DNA of 64,000 nt from Caulobacter segnis. Its GTDB lineage: Bacteria; Pseudomonadota; Alphaproteobacteria; Caulobacterales; Caulobacteraceae. The DNA is taken from NCBI RefSeq assembly GCF_019931575.1, contig NZ_CP082923.1, positions 2,728,001-2,792,000 of the forward strand. Reading direction: 5' to 3'. The first letter of the stretch is position 1. Each line of letters begins with the position of its first letter. The position numbers and the translations under genes were made by a program. This document shows, piece by piece, positions 17,101 to 25,187 of this stretch. The notes beneath the pieces were generated by a model that saw nothing but the letters and a program-made list of their open reading frames with translations, ran no database searches and was not told the DNA's origin.

Positions 17101-17219
17101 TCGATCTCGGTGGCGTCGGCCCCGGTCGGCGGCGCGGTCTGCGCCCAGGCGTGGGCGGCGAAGCTCGCGGCGCATAGCGCCGTGGTCGCAAGCACGAGTT
17201 TGCGGTGATTGATGATCAT
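14169..17219 (-). CDS. TonB-dependent receptor (peptide-type operon)
   Basis: A 1016-residue outer-membrane receptor. The signal peptide (TTALCAASFAAHAWAQ) is followed by a TonB-box-like VVVVGSQIKG, the plug (SGDELFRSIPQMGDV, NTLVLLNGRRV, VLRDGAAAIYGADAVAGVVN) and a 22-strand barrel ending YWYVSVKKTF. It is closely similar along its whole length to the receptor at 31034-34099, so the two are paralogues. The metalloprotease and amidohydrolase genes follow directly, suggesting it imports peptides or a peptide-like ligand. A 410-bp upstream gap holds its promoter region. Confidence 0.93.
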   Translation of the reverse strand: MIINHRKLVLATTALCAASFAAHAWAQTAPPTGADATEIEAVVVVGSQIKGAKVNAALPVTVVGEDQIGASGAVSGDELFRSIPQMGDVNFNAQYLPGTSNSARGDVGSVNLRNLGIGNTLVLLNGRRVVAHPTSQANDNLVPVLTYNTSAIPVSGLKRLEVLRDGAAAIYGADAVAGVVNTVLRDDVDGLTTSAQYGFAEGTNLKEYNFNAFGGKNFADGRGNISAFVSYDQRTRMRSTDQDYTASSDRRALFAGTRFDGVASLDGRSTTTPWAYVQTPQSFGTVRQGTTALTSSAGYFHIQPSTFAGCQLNISGGMCIDDGALATSAADRDLRFNSAALGTTVIPELKRTNVFLTGHYDISDDLTVFGELGLYHAKTSALQAPISTLSSGVISIPASNYWNPFGPVTFANGTTNPNRLPNLNVPASGLSLTLRGYTFADLGLTAVDVTNDQYRVLAGVRGQKFGFDWESALVYSEATADDISDNISNTKLYAQLALSTPDAYNVFNGSDITNPSGADTTRNSEAAIDAIRVKIKRRTKSSLASWDFKVSKPDLFSLPGGDVGVASGVEVRRETQLDDRDKRIDGTITFTDPISGAVLSDLINSSINPDTKGHRSVASTYIEFAVPLVSPEMSIPLVHRLDLQLAGRYEHYSDFGNTAKPKVAGAWDIVDGLRLRGSWAKGFRAPNLEQINATVVSRSNTRTDYAFCEADLRANRITSFAGCSRSLLTTARRAGNPDLDPEESETISYGVVLEPKFIPAEYGRLTFTVDYWKVKQKGLIGVFGEGNALILDYLLRQSGSSNPNVVRAAPTADDIAAFAGTGLAAAGQVLYVNDKYTNLQPQDVEGLDIGVMYRLSTDKLGDFDLNVNAAHLIKYYQSPSPGIAELMAARSAGKINAGTTITGGGNLLQQNGKTDWKVSASLTWRYKQLTVGGFTQYIGEYNDTALLDSAGAPWVVESQVTGNLYGEYDFAQANTKLRLGVRNITDKDPPLSSAGYDGTVYLPYARYWYVSVKKTF

Positions 17220-17415
17220 GGAAGCCCCTCCAATAAACGCGATGCGCGAGCCACTCCCCGCCCTGCTTCAGCCGAAGCAGCGCATGGCCCACGCCACACT
17301 CCGAACACAAATGGATCGGACGGAGGTTAATCCCATCAAATTGGTTGGATTTAAAAGTGGAGTTTTTCTGACACCCGCCGCAGCGATTGTCATAGAAACA
17401 ACCTCAAATGAGCGG

Positions 17416-17438
17416 CTTTGCCCAAGGGAAAGGCAAAG
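17416..17438. promoter_or_regulatory. Inverted repeat upstream of the TBDR, possible operator
   Basis: CTTTGCC (17416-17422) and GGCAAAG (17432-17438) are perfect arms with a 9-base spacer, and a further TTTGCCC follows at 17440-17446. The site lies about 200 bp upstream of the receptor start. No regulator is encoded beside it. Confidence 0.35.
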
Positions 17439-17548
17439 ATTTGCCCATGTATAAAGGGATTGACGCAGCGCGAGAATTTGGTCTGCAGCAGGAGGCGTCA
17501 ACCCCTGCAATTCATCTCAGACCAAGGACAACCTTGCAGGGCGACGGA

Positions 17549-17587
17549 TTCGGATCACCACGTTCTTTCACTGCGCCGTGATCCGAA
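17549..17587 (-). terminator. Hairpin downstream of the YceI gene
   Basis: TTCGGATCAC (17549-17558) and GTGATCCGAA (17578-17587) are perfect 10-bp arms with a 19-base loop, 43 bases past the YceI stop. The T-run of a classic terminator is missing, so this is a candidate only. Confidence 0.4.
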
Positions 17588-17629
17588 CTTCATCGACTTA
17601 CCCGACGATCGACTTCGCCGATCTTCAGG

Positions 17630-18241
17630 TCACTTCTTGATCTGGTCGAATTCGATGTCGATCTGGATATCGACATCGTTGCCGATCGGGCCGGACAGAG
17701 TGGTGAAGCCGAAATCGCGACGGTCGAACCGGGCGGTGGCGGCGAAACCCAGCTTGGCGCCGTCCTTGGCCTTGCCCACGCCGCCGAAGGTGACGTCCAG
17801 CACCACCGGCTTGGTCACGCCCAGGAAGGTCAGGTCACCCGTCACCTTGCCCGAGGTCGGGCCGCTGAGCACGACCGACTTGGACACGAAGGTGATGGTC
17901 GGGAACTGGGCCGACTTGAAGAACTTGTCGCCCGCCAGTTCCTCGGCGAAGCCAGCAACCGGCGTGACGATCGACTTGGGATCGATAGTGACCGACAGGC
18001 TGGACTGTTCGGGCTTGGCGCCGTCCCACTTCAGGGTCCCGTCCAAGCCGTCGAAGCGGAACACGCTCTTGGAAACGCCGCCCTGGTGGTCGATGCGGGC
18101 GATCAGGGCCGCGTGCCGCTTGTCCAGCGCGTAGTCGCCGCTGGGCGCGGTCGCGGGGTTCTTGTCCGGCGCCGCCGCGGCGGCGGACGCGGTGAGCAGC
18201 GCGACGGTCGTCGAAAGCGCGAGAATGACAGCCCGAACCAT
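17630..18241 (-). CDS. YceI-family periplasmic protein
   Basis: A 203-residue exported protein with a signal peptide (VILALSTTVALLTASAAAAA). The pattern YALDKRHAALIARIDHQGG, then SVTIDPKSIVTPV, DKFFKSAQFPTITFVSKSV, GDLTFLGVTKPVVLDVTFGG and FTTLSGPIGNDVDIQIDIEF is the lipocalin-like YceI fold that binds isoprenoid or lipid-type ligands. The start at 18241 follows a strong GGAGGAA site; the 34 residues above it are not family-like. It stands alone, with gaps on both sides. The ligand is unknown. Confidence 0.92.
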   Translation of the reverse strand: MVRAVILALSTTVALLTASAAAAAPDKNPATAPSGDYALDKRHAALIARIDHQGGVSKSVFRFDGLDGTLKWDGAKPEQSSLSVTIDPKSIVTPVAGFAEELAGDKFFKSAQFPTITFVSKSVVLSGPTSGKVTGDLTFLGVTKPVVLDVTFGGVGKAKDGAKLGFAATARFDRRDFGFTTLSGPIGNDVDIQIDIEFDQIKK

Positions 18242-18398
18242 TTGGGATTCCTCCGGAGTCTTGCAGGCGCGCCAAACTCGGCCGCGCGCGCCGCATATCG
18301 GCAGAATGTTCGCCCCGACGATATAGCGTTTTCTCATATGCATATCCGGAGCGGCGACATGCGCGCGACGGAGGCGTGAGCGCCCGCCCCCCTCCCCG

Positions 18399-19817
18399 CT
18401 AGGTCACACGGAAGGTCGCGGCGGCCCGGCCCGTGGCGTCCCCGACCGGGCCGACGAGGACCGCGCCGTCGCGGTGGCGCAGATGACCGCCAGCCAGGGC
18501 CGCGAACGACACGCCCCTGGCGCCCGCCAGGCCCGGAACCTCTCGGAACGCGGCGCGCCGCGGATCGCCGCCCGCCCGCGCGACGCCGACCACGCCATCG
18601 GCGCCCACGGTCAGCACGTGGCCGGGCTTGAGGATCGGCTCCAGCGAAACCGCGCCGCCGCCCAGCGGGCTGGGAATCTGGCGGAACTGGGTGGTCGGCA
18701 GCGGGCCGGCTCCAACGCCGACGCGCTCGCCCTCGTGGCGCAAGAAGACGTCCGGACGATCCAGCGGCGAGAACCGGTCGGGAACCGGCCCCGCCCCGAC
18801 CGGCGCGCCGAAGTCGGGCGTCCCGTCAGCTTTGTAGTAGAGGCGCTGCACGCGGGTATGGCGGTTAGGGTCGAACAGCGGATCGCCCTGGATCTTCTTG
18901 TAGTCGCGGCCATGGTAGACGAGGACGTCACGCCCCAGCTCGTCGACGGTGAACGAGTTGTGGCCAGGGCCCCAGACGCCGGTCTCCTCCGACGAGACGA
19001 AGACGGGGACCGGCGACTTGCTCCAGGCGTCCGGCGACATCAGGTCCGCGTCCTCGTCGGCCGTCAGCAAGCCCAGGCAGTAGCGATCGTCGGTGGCGCT
19101 GGCCGAATAGCTGATGAACACCTTGCCATTGCGAACCAGGGGCGCGGGCCCTTCGGCGACCTTGAAGCCCTGGATCTCCCAGTCCAGCGTCGGCATGGTC
19201 AGACGCGCCGGCGGCCTGGCCAGGGTGGTCGGGGTGGCCAGCGGCGCTAGATAGAGGTTGCTGTTGGTCTTGATGCCCGGCTCCTGCTGGGCCCACAGCA
19301 GGTAGCGGACGCCGCGATGGCTGAAGACCGTTGAGTCGAGGGTGAAGGTGTCCCAGGGCGTCTGCAACTGGCCGGCCATCTCCCAGCGGCCCGTCAGGGC
19401 GTCCTTGTCCAGGCAGCGCAGGACGTAGGTGCGGATGTGGAACGGTTCGCCCGCGTCGCCGGCCGCGAAATACATGTGCCAGCGACCGTCGATCTCGTGC
19501 AGTTCGGGCGCCCAGATGTAGCCGCCCAGCTTGCCGGTCTTGGGTCGCCGCCAGATCACCGCCTCCGGGGCGGTGGCCAGCCCCGCCAGGGTCGGCGCGC
19601 GTCGGATGGCCAGCCGGTCGTACTCCGGCACCGACGCGGTCATGTAGTAGAGACCATCGGTGTGCCTGAAGATCAGGGCGTCGGCCCGCTGGCGCACCAG
19701 CGGGTTCGACGGGACCGGCGCGCGCCCGGTGGCGCGGGCGGCCGCGGGACCGCCGACAGCCAGGGCCCCGGCGCCGGCCAGCAAGGTCCGGCGGGAGGGC
19801 GTGGAATCGGGAATCAT
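18399..19817 (-). CDS. Glycoside hydrolase family 43 with AbfB-like (CBM42) domain
   Basis: A 472-residue enzyme with a Tat signal (SRRTLLAGAGALAVGG). The five-bladed GH43 domain runs to about residue 335: ADALIFRHTDGLYYMTASV near the start, IWAPELHEIDGRWHMYFAAG, and the general acid region VAEGPAPLVRNGKVFISYSA. The last 110 residues (VFLRHEGERVGV, LSLEPILKP-type repeats, HLRHRDGAVLVG) look like the arabinose-binding AbfB domain. Together they suggest an exo-alpha-L-arabinofuranosidase acting on arabinan or arabinoxylan side chains. It follows the TBDR gene by 23 bases on the same strand, so the two form a small polysaccharide-utilisation operon. Confidence 0.85.
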   Translation of the reverse strand: MIPDSTPSRRTLLAGAGALAVGGPAAARATGRAPVPSNPLVRQRADALIFRHTDGLYYMTASVPEYDRLAIRRAPTLAGLATAPEAVIWRRPKTGKLGGYIWAPELHEIDGRWHMYFAAGDAGEPFHIRTYVLRCLDKDALTGRWEMAGQLQTPWDTFTLDSTVFSHRGVRYLLWAQQEPGIKTNSNLYLAPLATPTTLARPPARLTMPTLDWEIQGFKVAEGPAPLVRNGKVFISYSASATDDRYCLGLLTADEDADLMSPDAWSKSPVPVFVSSEETGVWGPGHNSFTVDELGRDVLVYHGRDYKKIQGDPLFDPNRHTRVQRLYYKADGTPDFGAPVGAGPVPDRFSPLDRPDVFLRHEGERVGVGAGPLPTTQFRQIPSPLGGGAVSLEPILKPGHVLTVGADGVVGVARAGGDPRRAAFREVPGLAGARGVSFAALAGGHLRHRDGAVLVGPVGDATGRAAATFRVT

Positions 19818-19840
19818 GAAGGCTCTCCTCGCCGGATCGG

Positions 19841-22699
19841 TCAGTTGAACGAATACCGCAGGCCGACCGCGAACGTCCGGCTGAGGATCGTCGAGCCGAA
19901 GTTGTCGGTCGTCGGGCCGCCGGCGTCGCCGAAAGCGTAGTAGGACTGGGCGATCTCGTCCGTGAGGTTCACCGCGTCGAAGCTGACCGACAGGTTGTCG
20001 CGCACCTGATAGTTCAGCTGGAAGTCCAGGCTCTTTTCCGGCTTGCTCCAGATGCCGATCGGGTTGGCGAACAACGCCGCTTCGTTCCGGGCCAGGAAGT
20101 CGTCGCGCCAGACATACGACAGGCGCGCGCCGAGCTTGCCCCGCTCGTAGGCCAGGGTGACGTTGTACGAAAGGTCAGACACGCCGAAGAACGTGGTCCT
20201 CTGCTGGCCGGTGATGGCGCCCGACGCGTCGGTCGACGGCACGTTCTGCGAGGACTCCAGCTTAGTCAGGCTGGCCTGGACGCCCAGCCCCTTCAGCACG
20301 CCCGGCAGGTATTCGGGGAAGTAGACCAGGCCGACCTCCAGCCCCTTCAACACGCCGTCCGAGGCGTTGACCGGCTGGCTGATGACGAACGAGTTGGTGT
20401 TCTGGCCGCTGTTGGCGATGGTCTGGCGACGACGCAGCGACACCACCAGGCCGTCGATCTCGCGGCGGAAGGCCGTGGCGTAGAGCGCACTGCCCGGCTG
20501 GAAATACCACTCGGCCGTCAGATCGTAATTGGTGGCGCGGGTGGCCTCGAGGTCGGGATTGCCGCCCGTGCCCGAACCGTAGCCGACGTTGGTCAGGTCG
20601 CCGGTCAGGTTGTAGTTCGGATTCAGGTCCGTGAAGTTCGGCCGCCGCAGGGTCTTGCCGTAGTTGAAGCGCAGCACGAAGTCGTTGGCGACATCGTAGC
20701 GCACCGTGACGCTGGGCAGGAGATCGCTGACCTTGGTCGACGCCAGCCTGCGGGCGCCGGTGAGCTGGTCGTTGAAGGCCATGTCGGTATCGACGCTGAC
20801 ATAGCGCAGGCCTGCCTGAGCCTTCAGCGGGCGGCCGAACAGGTCCTGTTCGAAGTCGGCCTGCAGATAGGCGGCGGTCGTTGCCTCGTCGATCGCGAAA
20901 TTCTTGAACAGGCGCAGCTGGTCGGTGGTCTTGAAGGCTGGATTGACCGTCTTGTACAGCGCTCGGATCTCGGTGGCGTGGTCGCGCAGGTAATAGCCGT
21001 TGGCCAGCACCCACGAGGTCGGCACGTCCGCCCGGCCGTCGAAGAAGTCCGCGTTAGTGAACTGCAGGCCCTTGTCCAGCGTGCTGAGCGGCCGCCCCAG
21101 GAAGCCGTCCTGGGTGCGCTGGGATTCCGACGCGCCTCGGAAGTCGTAGCGGCCGCCGAATTTCAGCGTCCTCAGCGCGCCCCAGTCGGCGTCATAGACG
21201 CCGTCGAATGACAGCGTGATCGCGTCGCCCTCGTTCTTGTTGGCGTTGTCGTAGAACTGGGCGACGTTCCACTGGGCCGGGTCCTTGAGCAGGGCGTTGT
21301 TGTCGAACTTGAACGCCGTCACCCCATTGCCCGGATTGAAATCGACCGTGATCGAGTTGGCGACGCGGTCGGTGCGCATGGCCAGGAATTGCGAGCTGAA
21401 CTGGCTGTCCTGGTACGAGAAATCACCGGTCAGGTGCAGGCGGTCGCCGATCTCCCACTTGCCGTTCAGGGCGTAGACGAAGCTGTCGGTCTTGGCGCTG
21501 GTCAAGTCGCCGCTGTTGAAGCCATAGACCGAGCCGACGGTGCGGGTCTTGATGACGTTGGCGCCAGGATACAGCGTGTAGGTCGAGGCCGGGTTCGGGC
21601 CGAGGTTTCCCCACCAGTCGACGAACGAGAACAGCAGGCTGTTGAAGGTCGTGTTGCGGTAGCCGTCGTAGAAGAACTCGAAGGTGTATTCGCTGCGATC
21701 GTTGGGCGCCCATTGCAGGGCGGCGTTGACGGCGGGGCGCTTGCGGTCGCCGTAAAAGTCGCTGGCGAACACCGCGTCGCGGGCCAAAAAGTAAGGCGTG
21801 GCGACGCCGTTGACGGTCAGGGTCGAGCCGGCCTTGCTGGGCAGGCCGCTGTTGCTGCCGGGAATCCACAGTTGCTGACCGGGCGCGCGGCCGTCGGTCG
21901 GCTGAATGCGCTCCAGCGGCGTCCAGCCGGCGGCGGGTGTGGCGGTCATGAACGGCACCAGGGCCCCGGCCGTGACGCTCTGGTCGCGGAACTTGGTGCG
22001 GGCGTAGCTGACGCTGAGCAGCGCCCCGACCTCGCCGGCCTTGGTGTCCCAGCGATTGCTGACCAGGGCGCTGAGGTTGGGATTAAACTTGTCGGCCTGC
22101 TCGTGCCAGATGCCGCGCGCGGCCAGCGAGAAGGCCGGGCCGGAGAAGTCGAAGGGGCGGCGGGTCTGGACGTCGACCTGGCCGGCGATGCCGGTCTCGA
22201 TCTGCTCGGCGGCGCGAGTCTTGTAGACGTCGATGCGCTTGACCAGATTGGCCGGAATGTCCTGCAGGGCGAATTGACGGCCCGAGGCCGTGAAGACGTT
22301 GCGACCGTTCCAGGTGGTGGTGATGTCGGGCAGGCCCCGGATCGAGATCGCGGTCGCCTCGCCGCCCGAGCGGTTGGTCACCTGTACGCCGGCGATCCGC
22401 TGCAGGGCGTCGACGACGTTATTGTCCGGCAACTTGCCGATGTCCTCGGCCACAACCGATTCGACCACCTGACTGGCCTGGCGCTTGACCGCGAGGCCCT
22501 TCTCGAGGCTGGCGCGGATGCCGCGCACGACCACCTCCTCGACTTCGTTGTCCTCGCCTCGAGTCGCTGAAACGCCCGACTGGGCTTGGGCTTGAGCGCC
22601 GGTGGCGACACCGAGGAACAAGGCTGAAACGGCGACAGAAGCCAGCCAGGCGCGACGCGCGCTCGAGGCTCCGCGCGGATTGGCGGATTGAACCAACAT
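19841..22699 (-). CDS. TonB-dependent receptor, carbohydrate type
   Basis: A 952-residue receptor. After the signal peptide come VEEVVVRGIRASLEKGLAVKR and VVESVVAEDIGKLPDNNVVDALQRIAGVQV, the hallmark start of the carbohydrate-linked TBDR group common in Caulobacter and Xanthomonas. The barrel ends with RTFAVGLRYSFN. Co-transcribed with the GH43 gene, so arabinose-containing oligosaccharides are the likely ligand. Its promoter (22756-22784) carries a palindrome also found in the 49 and 53.9 kb gaps, suggesting GntR-type control. Confidence 0.93.
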   Translation of the reverse strand: MLVQSANPRGASSARRAWLASVAVSALFLGVATGAQAQAQSGVSATRGEDNEVEEVVVRGIRASLEKGLAVKRQASQVVESVVAEDIGKLPDNNVVDALQRIAGVQVTNRSGGEATAISIRGLPDITTTWNGRNVFTASGRQFALQDIPANLVKRIDVYKTRAAEQIETGIAGQVDVQTRRPFDFSGPAFSLAARGIWHEQADKFNPNLSALVSNRWDTKAGEVGALLSVSYARTKFRDQSVTAGALVPFMTATPAAGWTPLERIQPTDGRAPGQQLWIPGSNSGLPSKAGSTLTVNGVATPYFLARDAVFASDFYGDRKRPAVNAALQWAPNDRSEYTFEFFYDGYRNTTFNSLLFSFVDWWGNLGPNPASTYTLYPGANVIKTRTVGSVYGFNSGDLTSAKTDSFVYALNGKWEIGDRLHLTGDFSYQDSQFSSQFLAMRTDRVANSITVDFNPGNGVTAFKFDNNALLKDPAQWNVAQFYDNANKNEGDAITLSFDGVYDADWGALRTLKFGGRYDFRGASESQRTQDGFLGRPLSTLDKGLQFTNADFFDGRADVPTSWVLANGYYLRDHATEIRALYKTVNPAFKTTDQLRLFKNFAIDEATTAAYLQADFEQDLFGRPLKAQAGLRYVSVDTDMAFNDQLTGARRLASTKVSDLLPSVTVRYDVANDFVLRFNYGKTLRRPNFTDLNPNYNLTGDLTNVGYGSGTGGNPDLEATRATNYDLTAEWYFQPGSALYATAFRREIDGLVVSLRRRQTIANSGQNTNSFVISQPVNASDGVLKGLEVGLVYFPEYLPGVLKGLGVQASLTKLESSQNVPSTDASGAITGQQRTTFFGVSDLSYNVTLAYERGKLGARLSYVWRDDFLARNEAALFANPIGIWSKPEKSLDFQLNYQVRDNLSVSFDAVNLTDEIAQSYYAFGDAGGPTTDNFGSTILSRTFAVGLRYSFN

Positions 22700-23163
22700 G
22701 AGACTTCCCTCCCTGGAACCAGTTCCCTCGTCTTTGCGAGGGCTCGAACACCTGATTATTGTCTGACAAATATGACATAGACAAGAGGGAGATCGAATTC
22801 ATCGACCCACGTTCGGCGGACACAACCTCGTGACCGTTGAATTGACAGCGCAGGCAGGCAATTTCCGGCAGGTCCGACAATTGGCAAATCTTGGGCCCTC
22901 AGCGCCAATCCAAGCGCTCGACGGTCCTCGCGACCGGTCAGGATTCGCCCGGATCGTAGGCGTCGCGGGGCCTGTATCGTTCAAGACGTGCAATCTTCCC
23001 GGGACTTCAAGGGAGGCCGACAACAACCCCATCGACACGCGTACGACACGGCGCCGTGTTCTAGTCGCCGACGCCGGCGCGGCGATCCCGACGGCCTCGC
23101 CGTCCGCTTCCCTGGCGCCGGCCCAACCCCGCGTCTTCCACCCAAGCCTAAGGATTCCATGAC
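22700..23163. other. Divergent intergenic region
   Basis: 464 bases between the TBDR start (minus) and the alpha/beta hydrolase start (plus). The left end holds the receptor promoter and operator. The rest shows no gene I can support: its short reading frames have low-complexity Arg/Ala-rich composition. AAGGA lies 11 bases before the hydrolase ATG. Confidence 0.6.
22756..22784 (-). promoter_or_regulatory. TBDR promoter overlapped by a GntR/FadR-type operator
   Basis: On the minus strand, TTGTCT (22784-22779), a 17-base spacer, then CAATAA (22761-22756) make a sigma70-like promoter. The palindrome TTGTCTGACAA (22759-22769) overlaps the -10 and fits the TNGTNNNACNA pattern of FadR-type GntR regulators. 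Confidence 0.5.
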
Positions 23164-24000
23164 ATGAGCAGCGGCTTCGTCACCACCCAGGACGGCGTGC
23201 AGATCTTCTACAAGGACTGGGGCCCCAAGGACGCCCAGCCGATCGTGTTCCACCACGGCTGGCCGCTGAGCGCCGACGACTGGGACGCCCAGATGATGTT
23301 CTTCCGCCTGCAGGGCTTTCGCGTCATCGCCCATGACCGCCGCGGTCACGGCCGCTCGACCCAGACCGACACCGGCAACGAGATGGACACCTACGCCGCC
23401 GACGTCATCGCCCTGGCCGACCACCTGGACCTGAAGAACGCCTTCCACGTCGGCCACTCGACCGGCGGCGGCGAGGCGATCCACTACGCGGCGCGCGCCA
23501 AGCCCGGTCGCGTGGCCAAGGTCGTGCTGATCGGCGCGGTGCCGCCGATCATGGTCAAGTCCGACAAGAACCCCGGCGGCCTGCCGATCGAGGTCTTCGA
23601 CGGCTTCCGCGCCTCGCTGGTCGCCAACCGCGCCCAGTTCTTCCACGACGTGGCCGCCGGTCCGTTCTACGGCTTCAACCGTCCCGGCGCGAAGGTCAGC
23701 CCCGCCGTCGTCGAGAACTGGTGGCGCCAGGGCATGCAGGGCGGGGCCAAGGCCCACTACGACTGCATCAAGGCTTTCTCCGAGACCGACTTCACCGACG
23801 ACCTGAAGACCGTCGATGTCCCGGTCTTCCTCATGCACGGCGAGGACGACCAGATCGTCCCGATCGCCGACAGCGCCCTGATCGGCATCAAGCTGCTGAA
23901 GAAGGGGACGCTGAAGACCTATCCGGGCCTGCCCCACGGCATGGCCACAACCCACGCCGACATCATCAACGCCGACCTCCTGGCCTTCTTCAAGGCTTAG
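23164..24000 (+). CDS. Alpha/beta hydrolase, non-heme chloroperoxidase/arylesterase type
   Basis: A 278-residue cytoplasmic enzyme (no signal). The oxyanion motif HHGWPLSADDW, FRVIAHDRRGHGRS, the nucleophile elbow GHSTGGG (Ser99), Asp228 or 229 in MHGEDDQIVP and His258 in LPHGM form the triad of the bacterial cofactor-free haloperoxidase/esterase family. Such enzymes hydrolyse esters and show perhydrolase side activity. It lies upstream of the XapX-type gene run on the same strand but is separated by a strong terminator hairpin and 175 bases, so it is probably a separate unit. Confidence 0.9.
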   Translation: MSSGFVTTQDGVQIFYKDWGPKDAQPIVFHHGWPLSADDWDAQMMFFRLQGFRVIAHDRRGHGRSTQTDTGNEMDTYAADVIALADHLDLKNAFHVGHSTGGGEAIHYAARAKPGRVAKVVLIGAVPPIMVKSDKNPGGLPIEVFDGFRASLVANRAQFFHDVAAGPFYGFNRPGAKVSPAVVENWWRQGMQGGAKAHYDCIKAFSETDFTDDLKTVDVPVFLMHGEDDQIVPIADSALIGIKLLKKGTLKTYPGLPHGMATTHADIINADLLAFFKA

Positions 24001-24016
24001 GCCAAGAGACCGTCCT

Positions 24017-24040
24017 GGAGCGCGCCGCTCGGCGCGCTCC
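24017..24040 (+). terminator. Intrinsic terminator after the alpha/beta hydrolase
   Basis: GGAGCGCGCC and GGCGCGCTCC are perfect 10-bp arms around a GCTC loop, 17 bases past the stop. The following T content (GTTCGGCTTC) is modest. Confidence 0.7.
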
Positions 24041-24062
24041 GTTCGGCTTCAATTCATGCCAA

Positions 24063-24090
24063 AAATAGAAACTATGGGTTTCAACTATTT
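24063..24090. promoter_or_regulatory. AT-rich dyad upstream of the isochorismatase-like gene
   Basis: Outer arms AAATAG (24063-24068) and CTATTT (24085-24090) enclose GAAAC/GTTTC. It is AT-rich in a GC-rich context and sits about 85-125 bases before the first gene of the XapX run. A regulator site or promoter region is possible; no regulator gene is adjacent. Confidence 0.35.
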
Positions 24091-24175
24091 CCATTTCTGA
24101 TCCGATTGATCGAGGTCAAAGTCACTTCATCGGAACAGACGCGGCGGCCGAAACGGTTCGCCAAAGCCCCAAGAG

Positions 24176-24853
24176 ATGGACCCAGTCATGACCCTGCAAG
24201 CCAAGGCCACCCCCGGCGCGCGCCTCCTGACGCCGACCGACCACACCCTGATCATGATCGACTTCCAGTCGCAGATGGCCTTCGCGACCAAGTCTATCGA
24301 CGCCAGCCTGCTGCGCACGAACGCCGCCCTGGTCGCCAACGCCGCCGCCGGTTTCGGCGTCTCGACCATCCTGACCACGGTCGCCGAGAAGAGCTTCTCG
24401 GGTCCGATGTTCTCGGAAGTCACCGAGCCCTTCCCGGGCAAGGTCCTGCTGGACCGCACCTCGATGAACACCTGGGAGGACGAGGCGGTCATCGCCGAGG
24501 TCAACGCCATCGGCAAGCCGCGTATCGTGCTGGCGGGCCTGTGGACCAGCGTCTGCATCGTCGGCCCGGCGCTGTCGGCCCTGGACCAGGGCTTCGAGGT
24601 CTTCGTGATCACCGACGCCAGCGGCGACATCTCCACCGAGGCGCACGAGCGCGCGGTGACCCGCATGGTCCAAGCCGGCGCCCAGCCGATCACCGCCCTG
24701 CAATACCTGCTGGAGCTGCAGCGCGACTGGGCCCGGGGCGAGACCTACGACATGACCACCGGCGTGGCCCGCAAGTTCGGCGGCGCCTACGGCCTGGGCA
24801 TCACCTACGCCAAGACCATGTTCGGCGCGTCCGAAGGCCACGCCTCGGCCTGA
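24176..24853 (+). CDS. Isochorismatase-like (cysteine) hydrolase
   Basis: A 225-residue hydrolase of the isochorismatase/YcaC fold. Asp29 in LIMIDFQSQM and Cys127 in LAGLWTSVCIVGPAL are the expected catalytic residues, and the strand VFVITDASGDISTEAHERAV is typical. No signal, so cytoplasmic. The ATG at 24188 (four residues in) is an alternative start. First gene of a run with XapX, amidohydrolase, DoxX, YoaK and a porin. Family members cleave amides such as nicotinamide or ureido compounds; the substrate here is unknown. Confidence 0.88.
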   Translation: MDPVMTLQAKATPGARLLTPTDHTLIMIDFQSQMAFATKSIDASLLRTNAALVANAAAGFGVSTILTTVAEKSFSGPMFSEVTEPFPGKVLLDRTSMNTWEDEAVIAEVNAIGKPRIVLAGLWTSVCIVGPALSALDQGFEVFVITDASGDISTEAHERAVTRMVQAGAQPITALQYLLELQRDWARGETYDMTTGVARKFGGAYGLGITYAKTMFGASEGHASA

Positions 24854-24917
24854 CGCCCGTCCGGGGCGGAGCCAGTCCCCCAAGGCTCCGCCCTCCCCCT
24901 CCCACCTGGAGCGCGTC

Positions 24918-25187
24918 ATGAAACCCTATCTGCTCTCGCTGGGCGCCGGCCTCCTGGTCGGGATCATCTATTCGCTGCTGGGCGTGCGATCGCCCGCCCC
25001 GCCGGCCATCGCCCTGCTGGGCCTGCTCGGCATGCTCCTGGGCGAGCAGATGGTCCCGGTCGCCAAGCGGCTGATGACCAAGGCGCCGGTCGTAGCCTAT
25101 CTCAAGACGCCCGACTGCGCCGGCCAGGTGCTGGGACCGCAAGCCGTCGCCGGCGACGGTCCCGACCCAAAGGGGGATCAGGCATGA
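24918..25187 (+). CDS. XapX (DUF1427) small membrane protein
   Basis: An 89-residue protein with two membrane segments: YLLSLGAGLLVGIIYSLLGV, then the family-typical RSPAPPAIALLGLLGMLLGEQ. The C-terminal 35 residues are soluble and not conserved in style. The stop overlaps the amidohydrolase start by four bases (ATGA at 25184-25187). XapX proteins have no established function; this gene context is the main clue. Confidence 0.88.
   Translation: MKPYLLSLGAGLLVGIIYSLLGVRSPAPPAIALLGLLGMLLGEQMVPVAKRLMTKAPVVAYLKTPDCAGQVLGPQAVAGDGPDPKGDQA

Larger units (their letters stand above)
17220..17629. other. Intergenic region upstream of the TBDR at 14169-17219
   Basis: I see no convincing gene here: the short reading frames lack family patterns and ribosome-binding sites. 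The region is less GC-rich than its surroundings near the receptor start. It holds an inverted repeat at 17416-17438 and a large hairpin at 17549-17587 just past the YceI stop. Confidence 0.6.

Noticed and set aside
17209..17510. Short frames in the gap upstream of the TBDR
   Set aside because: No ribosome-binding site, no family pattern, and they overlap the receptor's promoter region.
22799..23162. Short frames in the TBDR/hydrolase divergent gap
   Set aside because: Arg-rich composition, no usable start signals; better explained as promoter region.
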